The position numbers and the translations under genes are program-made. This document shows, piece after piece, positions 61,513 through 64,000 of a DNA stretch of 64,000 bases. Source of the DNA: Pseudomonas izuensis (GTDB lineage: Bacteria > Pseudomonadota > Gammaproteobacteria > Pseudomonadales > Pseudomonadaceae); contig NZ_WTFT01000028.1 of NCBI RefSeq assembly GCF_009861505.1, positions 1-64,000 of the forward strand. Reading direction: 5' to 3'. The notes under the pieces were generated by a model. That model was not told the DNA's origin and made no database searches. It saw nothing but the letters and a program-made list of their open reading frames with translations. Numbering within the stretch: the first letter of the stretch is position 1; each line of letters begins with the position of its first letter.

Positions 61513-62595
61513 ATGAAGATCGGTGTAATCGGTGGCGGCCAGTTGGGTCGCATGTTGGCGCTGGCGGGGACTCCGCTGGGCATGAACTTCGCTTTCCTGG
61601 ACCCGGCGCCAGACGCCTGCGCCGCTGCATTGGGCGAACACTTGCGCGCCGATTACGGCGATCAGGATCACCTGCGCCAGCTGGCCGATGAAGTCGATCT
61701 GGTGACCTTCGAGTTCGAAAGCGTCCCGGCTGAAACCGTGGCGTTCCTCTCGCAATTCGTGCCGGTTTATCCGAGCGCCGAAGCGCTGCGTATCGCCCGC
61801 GATCGCTGGTTCGAGAAGAGCATGTTCAAGGACCTGGGGATTCCGACCCCGGCGTTCGCCGACATTCAGTCCCAGGCTGACCTGGACGCCGCCGTGGCTT
61901 CCATCGGTCTGCCAGCCGTGCTCAAGACCCGTACCCTGGGTTACGACGGCAAGGGGCAGAAAGTGCTGCGCACCGCTGAAGACGTGGTTGGCACGTTCGC
62001 CGAACTGGGCAGCGTGGCGTGCCTTCTGGAAGGCTTCGTGCCGTTCACCGGCGAAGTCTCGCTGATCGCCGTGCGTGCACGCGATGGTGAAACGAAGTTC
62101 TACCCACTGGTCCACAACACCCACGACAGCGGCATCCTCAAGCTGTCCGTGGCCAGCACCGACCATCCGCTGCAAGCCCTAGCCGAAGACTACTCCAGCC
62201 GTGTGCTCAAGCAGCTGGACTACGTCGGCGTGATGGCGTTCGAGTTCTTCGAAGTCGACGGTGGCCTCAAGGCCAACGAAATCGCCCCGCGTGTGCACAA
62301 CTCCGGGCACTGGACCACCGAAGGTGCCGAGTGCAGCCAGTTCGAAAACCACCTGCGGGCGGTGGCGGGTCTGCCGTTGGGTTCGACCGCCAAGGTCGGC
62401 GAAAGCGCGATGGTCAACTTCATCGGTAAAGTGCCTGAGACCGAGAAAGTCCTGGCCATCGCCGATTGCCATCTGCATCACTATGGCAAGGCGTTCAAAG
62501 TCGGCCGCAAGGTCGGTCACGCCAACCTGCGTTGTGCAGACCGCGAGACGCTGGCCGCGCAGATCCTCAAGGTCGAAGCGCTCATTGCCGAATAA
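61513..62595 (+). CDS. purK: N5-carboxyaminoimidazole ribonucleotide synthase
   Basis: A 360-residue ATP-grasp enzyme making N5-CAIR from AIR, bicarbonate and ATP. It has IGVIGGGQLGRMLALAG at the N-terminus, DYGDQDHL, the glycine-containing KTRTLGYDGKGQ loop, EGFVPFTGEVSLIAVR and the metal-binding NEIAPRVHNSGHWTTEGA. Start 61513 gives the conserved MKIGVIGGG; a codon three residues earlier is less likely. Co-transcribed with purE. Confidence 0.96.
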   Translation: MKIGVIGGGQLGRMLALAGTPLGMNFAFLDPAPDACAAALGEHLRADYGDQDHLRQLADEVDLVTFEFESVPAETVAFLSQFVPVYPSAEALRIARDRWFEKSMFKDLGIPTPAFADIQSQADLDAAVASIGLPAVLKTRTLGYDGKGQKVLRTAEDVVGTFAELGSVACLLEGFVPFTGEVSLIAVRARDGETKFYPLVHNTHDSGILKLSVASTDHPLQALAEDYSSRVLKQLDYVGVMAFEFFEVDGGLKANEIAPRVHNSGHWTTEGAECSQFENHLRAVAGLPLGSTAKVGESAMVNFIGKVPETEKVLAIADCHLHHYGKAFKVGRKVGHANLRCADRETLAAQILKVEALIAE

Positions 62596-62706
62596 GTAGT
62601 TTCATGTGGCAGCGGCGGAACCAATGCGGGACCGCCGTTCTCTCATGGCAGGATGCGAAAGTCTGACTAGGCTTTCGCATAGCCACTTCATTCAGAGGGA
62701 AATGCC

Positions 62707-62952
62707 ATGGGAATTATCGGAACCATCTTTATCGGCTTGATCGTCGGCCTGCTGGCGCGGTTCCTGAAACCGGGCGATGACAGCATGGGCTGGATCATGA
62801 CCATCCTGCTCGGTATCGGCGGTTCGTTGGCGGCCACTTACGGCGGCCAGGCCCTGGGCATTTACCAGGCGGGTCAAGGGGCCGGCTTTATCGGTGCGCT
62901 GGTCGGCGCCGTGATATTGCTGGTGATCTACGGCCTGATCAAAAAGAACTGA
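62707..62952 (+). CDS. GlsB/YeaQ/YmgE family small membrane protein
   Basis: An 81-residue protein with three hydrophobic helices and the family pattern GIIGTIFIGLIVGLLARFLKPG, DSMGWIMTILLGIGGSLAATYGGQ and GALVGAVILLVIYGLI. Often called transglycosylase-associated; function unknown, frequently stress-induced. AGAGGGAA lies before the ATG. Confidence 0.93.
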   Translation: MGIIGTIFIGLIVGLLARFLKPGDDSMGWIMTILLGIGGSLAATYGGQALGIYQAGQGAGFIGALVGAVILLVIYGLIKKN

Positions 62953-63039
62953 CTCAAGCGACGAAGTCCTCTCGGCTGTGCCGTCCGGGAGGACTAGAAT
63001 GCTCGGCGATCAATAGTCCTTCCTTTACCGAGCACTTCC

Positions 63040-63576
63040 ATGCGCCGTTTTCTTTTACCGCTTCTTTTCCTGGGCGCGGGCCTTGCCCACGCTGGCGAAC
63101 TGCCGGAAACCGACTGGCTCGAACTGATGCCAAAGTCGGACCAGAAGGCCCTCGAGGCCATGCCCGAGATCGACCACAACTCCCCCGAAGCCAATGGCAC
63201 CTTTACCGATAAAGGCGGCATGAAGCAGAGCAAAGGCCTGCCGGCGGTGATGTATTCGACCAAAACCGTGCCATCGATGAACGACAAGAACATCCGCCTG
63301 GGCGGTTATCCGGTGCCGTTGGAAACTGATGCAAAGGGCCACAGCACGTTGTTCTTCCTCGTGCCGTATCCAGGCGCCTGCATCCACGTGCCGCCACCGC
63401 CACCGAATCAACTGGTGCTGGTGCGTTATCCCAAGGGCTTGAAGCTCAATGATATCTACACGCCGCTGTGGGTCACTGGCACGCTGAAGATCGAGAAGGT
63501 CAGCAACGACCTGGCGGACGCGGCGTATGCGCTGGATGCGGCGAAAGTCAGAGTTGTGAAAGAGTCGGATCTTTAG
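63040..63576 (+). CDS. DUF3299-family exported protein
   Basis: A 178-residue protein with a signal peptide (cleavage near AHAGE). The mature part has the DUF3299 pattern: GGYPVPLETD, FFLVPYPGACIHVPPPPPNQLV and a TPLWVTGTLKIE strand. Periplasmic, function unknown; relatives often sit beside ABC transporters for unknown substrates, but none is here. Confidence 0.88.
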   Translation: MRRFLLPLLFLGAGLAHAGELPETDWLELMPKSDQKALEAMPEIDHNSPEANGTFTDKGGMKQSKGLPAVMYSTKTVPSMNDKNIRLGGYPVPLETDAKGHSTLFFLVPYPGACIHVPPPPPNQLVLVRYPKGLKLNDIYTPLWVTGTLKIEKVSNDLADAAYALDAAKVRVVKESDL

Positions 63577-63586
63577 GCATTCAAAA

Positions 63587-63682
63587 CTGTAGGAGCGAGC
63601 CTGCTCGCGATAGCGGTCTATCAGTCAACATGGATGTTGAATGTGATGGCCTTATCGCGAGCAGGCTCGCTCCCACATTGGT
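63587..63682. repeat. REP-like inverted repeat pair
   Basis: CTGTAGGAGCGAGCCTGCTCGCGATAG faces TTATCGCGAGCAGGCTCGCTCCCACA between convergent genes. Confidence 0.88.
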
Positions 63683-63694
63683 TTTCGGTGTTGC

Positions 63695-64000
63695 TTAGAG
63701 CGGGGCGCTGGCGATGCGCACGCCCAGGGTGTGGCTCGCACCCGGCGCCAACACCACCACATCCCCCATCACATTCGCCGTTTCAATGCACAGCATGCGC
63801 TGCCAGCCATCGTCGGCCATGTCGCTGAATGCCGCGGCGCGGTCGATCCATGGGTTCCAGATCACCGCCGAGCGCGAACCGCTGCTGGTCAGCTCGATCC
63901 GCCGTTCCCATGTCGGATCGACGATGCTCAGTTTCGCCGGAGGATCGAGGTAGATGCGGTCAGTCTCGCCGGTAAAGCGCAGGTCGCCGGACTGGGTCAC
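63695..64000 (-). CDS. D-hexose-6-phosphate mutarotase, C-terminal part (cut by window edge)
   Basis: The last 101 residues of an aldose-1-epimerase-like protein of the YeaD class: FTGETDRIYLDPP, SRSAVIWNPW, MLCIETANV and a final APGASHTLGVRI. Interconverts the alpha and beta anomers of hexose 6-phosphates. The gene continues beyond base 64000, so the start and catalytic N-terminal half are not visible. Confidence 0.88.
   Translation of the reverse strand: MTQSGDLRFTGETDRIYLDPPAKLSIVDPTWERRIELTSSGSRSAVIWNPWIDRAAAFSDMADDGWQRMLCIETANVMGDVVVLAPGASHTLGVRIASAPL

Noticed and set aside
62610..62641. GC-rich inverted repeat after purK as a terminator
   Set aside because: The arms pair imperfectly and no T-tract follows, so I do not call it.

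Overview
This window is chromosomal DNA of a GC-rich gammaproteobacterium, almost certainly a member of the Pseudomonas fluorescens group. The evidence is the gene content and order (pyridoxal kinase pdxY and a YciA-type thioesterase; uvrD, a GGDEF/EAL protein, an RpiR regulator and a LysR regulator followed by the two-subunit pyruvate carboxylase; aspA, a LysR gene and purEK; folE2 beside COG0523 GTPases) together with many intergenic REP-like inverted repeats built on a GGGAGCGAGC core. No rRNA, tRNA, insertion sequence, prophage or CRISPR array was seen. Several of these blocks lie near the replication origin in other Pseudomonas genomes; this is recalled knowledge, not visible here.

Layout. 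1-8.7 kb: a LysR regulator, a glutathione transferase, a fused PNPOx/flavin reductase/2Fe-2S protein, two overlapping genes for envelope proteins of unknown function (a DUF3142 lipoprotein and a 705-residue secreted or anchored protein), and a divergent LysE exporter/Lrp regulator pair. 8.7-16.3 kb: a stand-alone lipoamide dehydrogenase (lpd) divergent from a tightly overlapping four-gene operon of three SPFH (HflK/HflC-like) membrane proteins, one with an extreme His-rich N-terminus, and a P1B metal ATPase. 16.6-19.9 kb: membrane lipid genes (cyclopropane synthase-like, cardiolipin synthase) and a DUF3617 protein.

20-25.2 kb is a zinc-starvation island. It holds zinc-independent GTP cyclohydrolase FolE2, a ThrRS paralogue that has lost its zinc-containing catalytic core, two COG0523 GTPases (one ZigA-like), two small Cys-containing secreted proteins, and two clear Zur boxes. 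25.3-33.8 kb is housekeeping: pdxY, a thioesterase, a cation/proton antiporter, an SMI1/KNR4 protein, a Tim44-like protein, an EamA protein and uvrD. 34-43.3 kb: a GGDEF/EAL signalling protein, an AT-rich orphan gene, an RpiR/HexR-like regulator with a perfect palindrome upstream, a small PA3496-like gene, pycR and the pyruvate carboxylase subunits.

43.5-55 kb has an accessory and polyamine flavour: two GNAT acetyltransferases and a PaiB-like protein divergent from a MocR regulator whose linker is a 12-bp tandem repeat rich in DnaA boxes, then a 1519-residue DUF6543/dermonecrotic-toxin-like protein, then a polyamine-binding protein with an acetylpolyamine amidohydrolase and an AraC regulator. 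55-60.7 kb is an Asn/Asp/Ala utilisation block (asparaginase, AGCS symporter, aspartase, LysR). 61-64 kb: purE and purK preceded by a strong hairpin terminator or attenuator, a GlsB/YeaQ protein, a DUF3299 protein and the 3' part of a hexose-6-phosphate mutarotase gene cut by the window edge.

The most interesting items are the catalytic-core-less ThrRS paralogue in the Zur island, the SPFH/P1B-ATPase operon with its palindromic promoter element, the DnaA-box repeat in the MocR gene, the giant toxin-like protein, and the purE leader.
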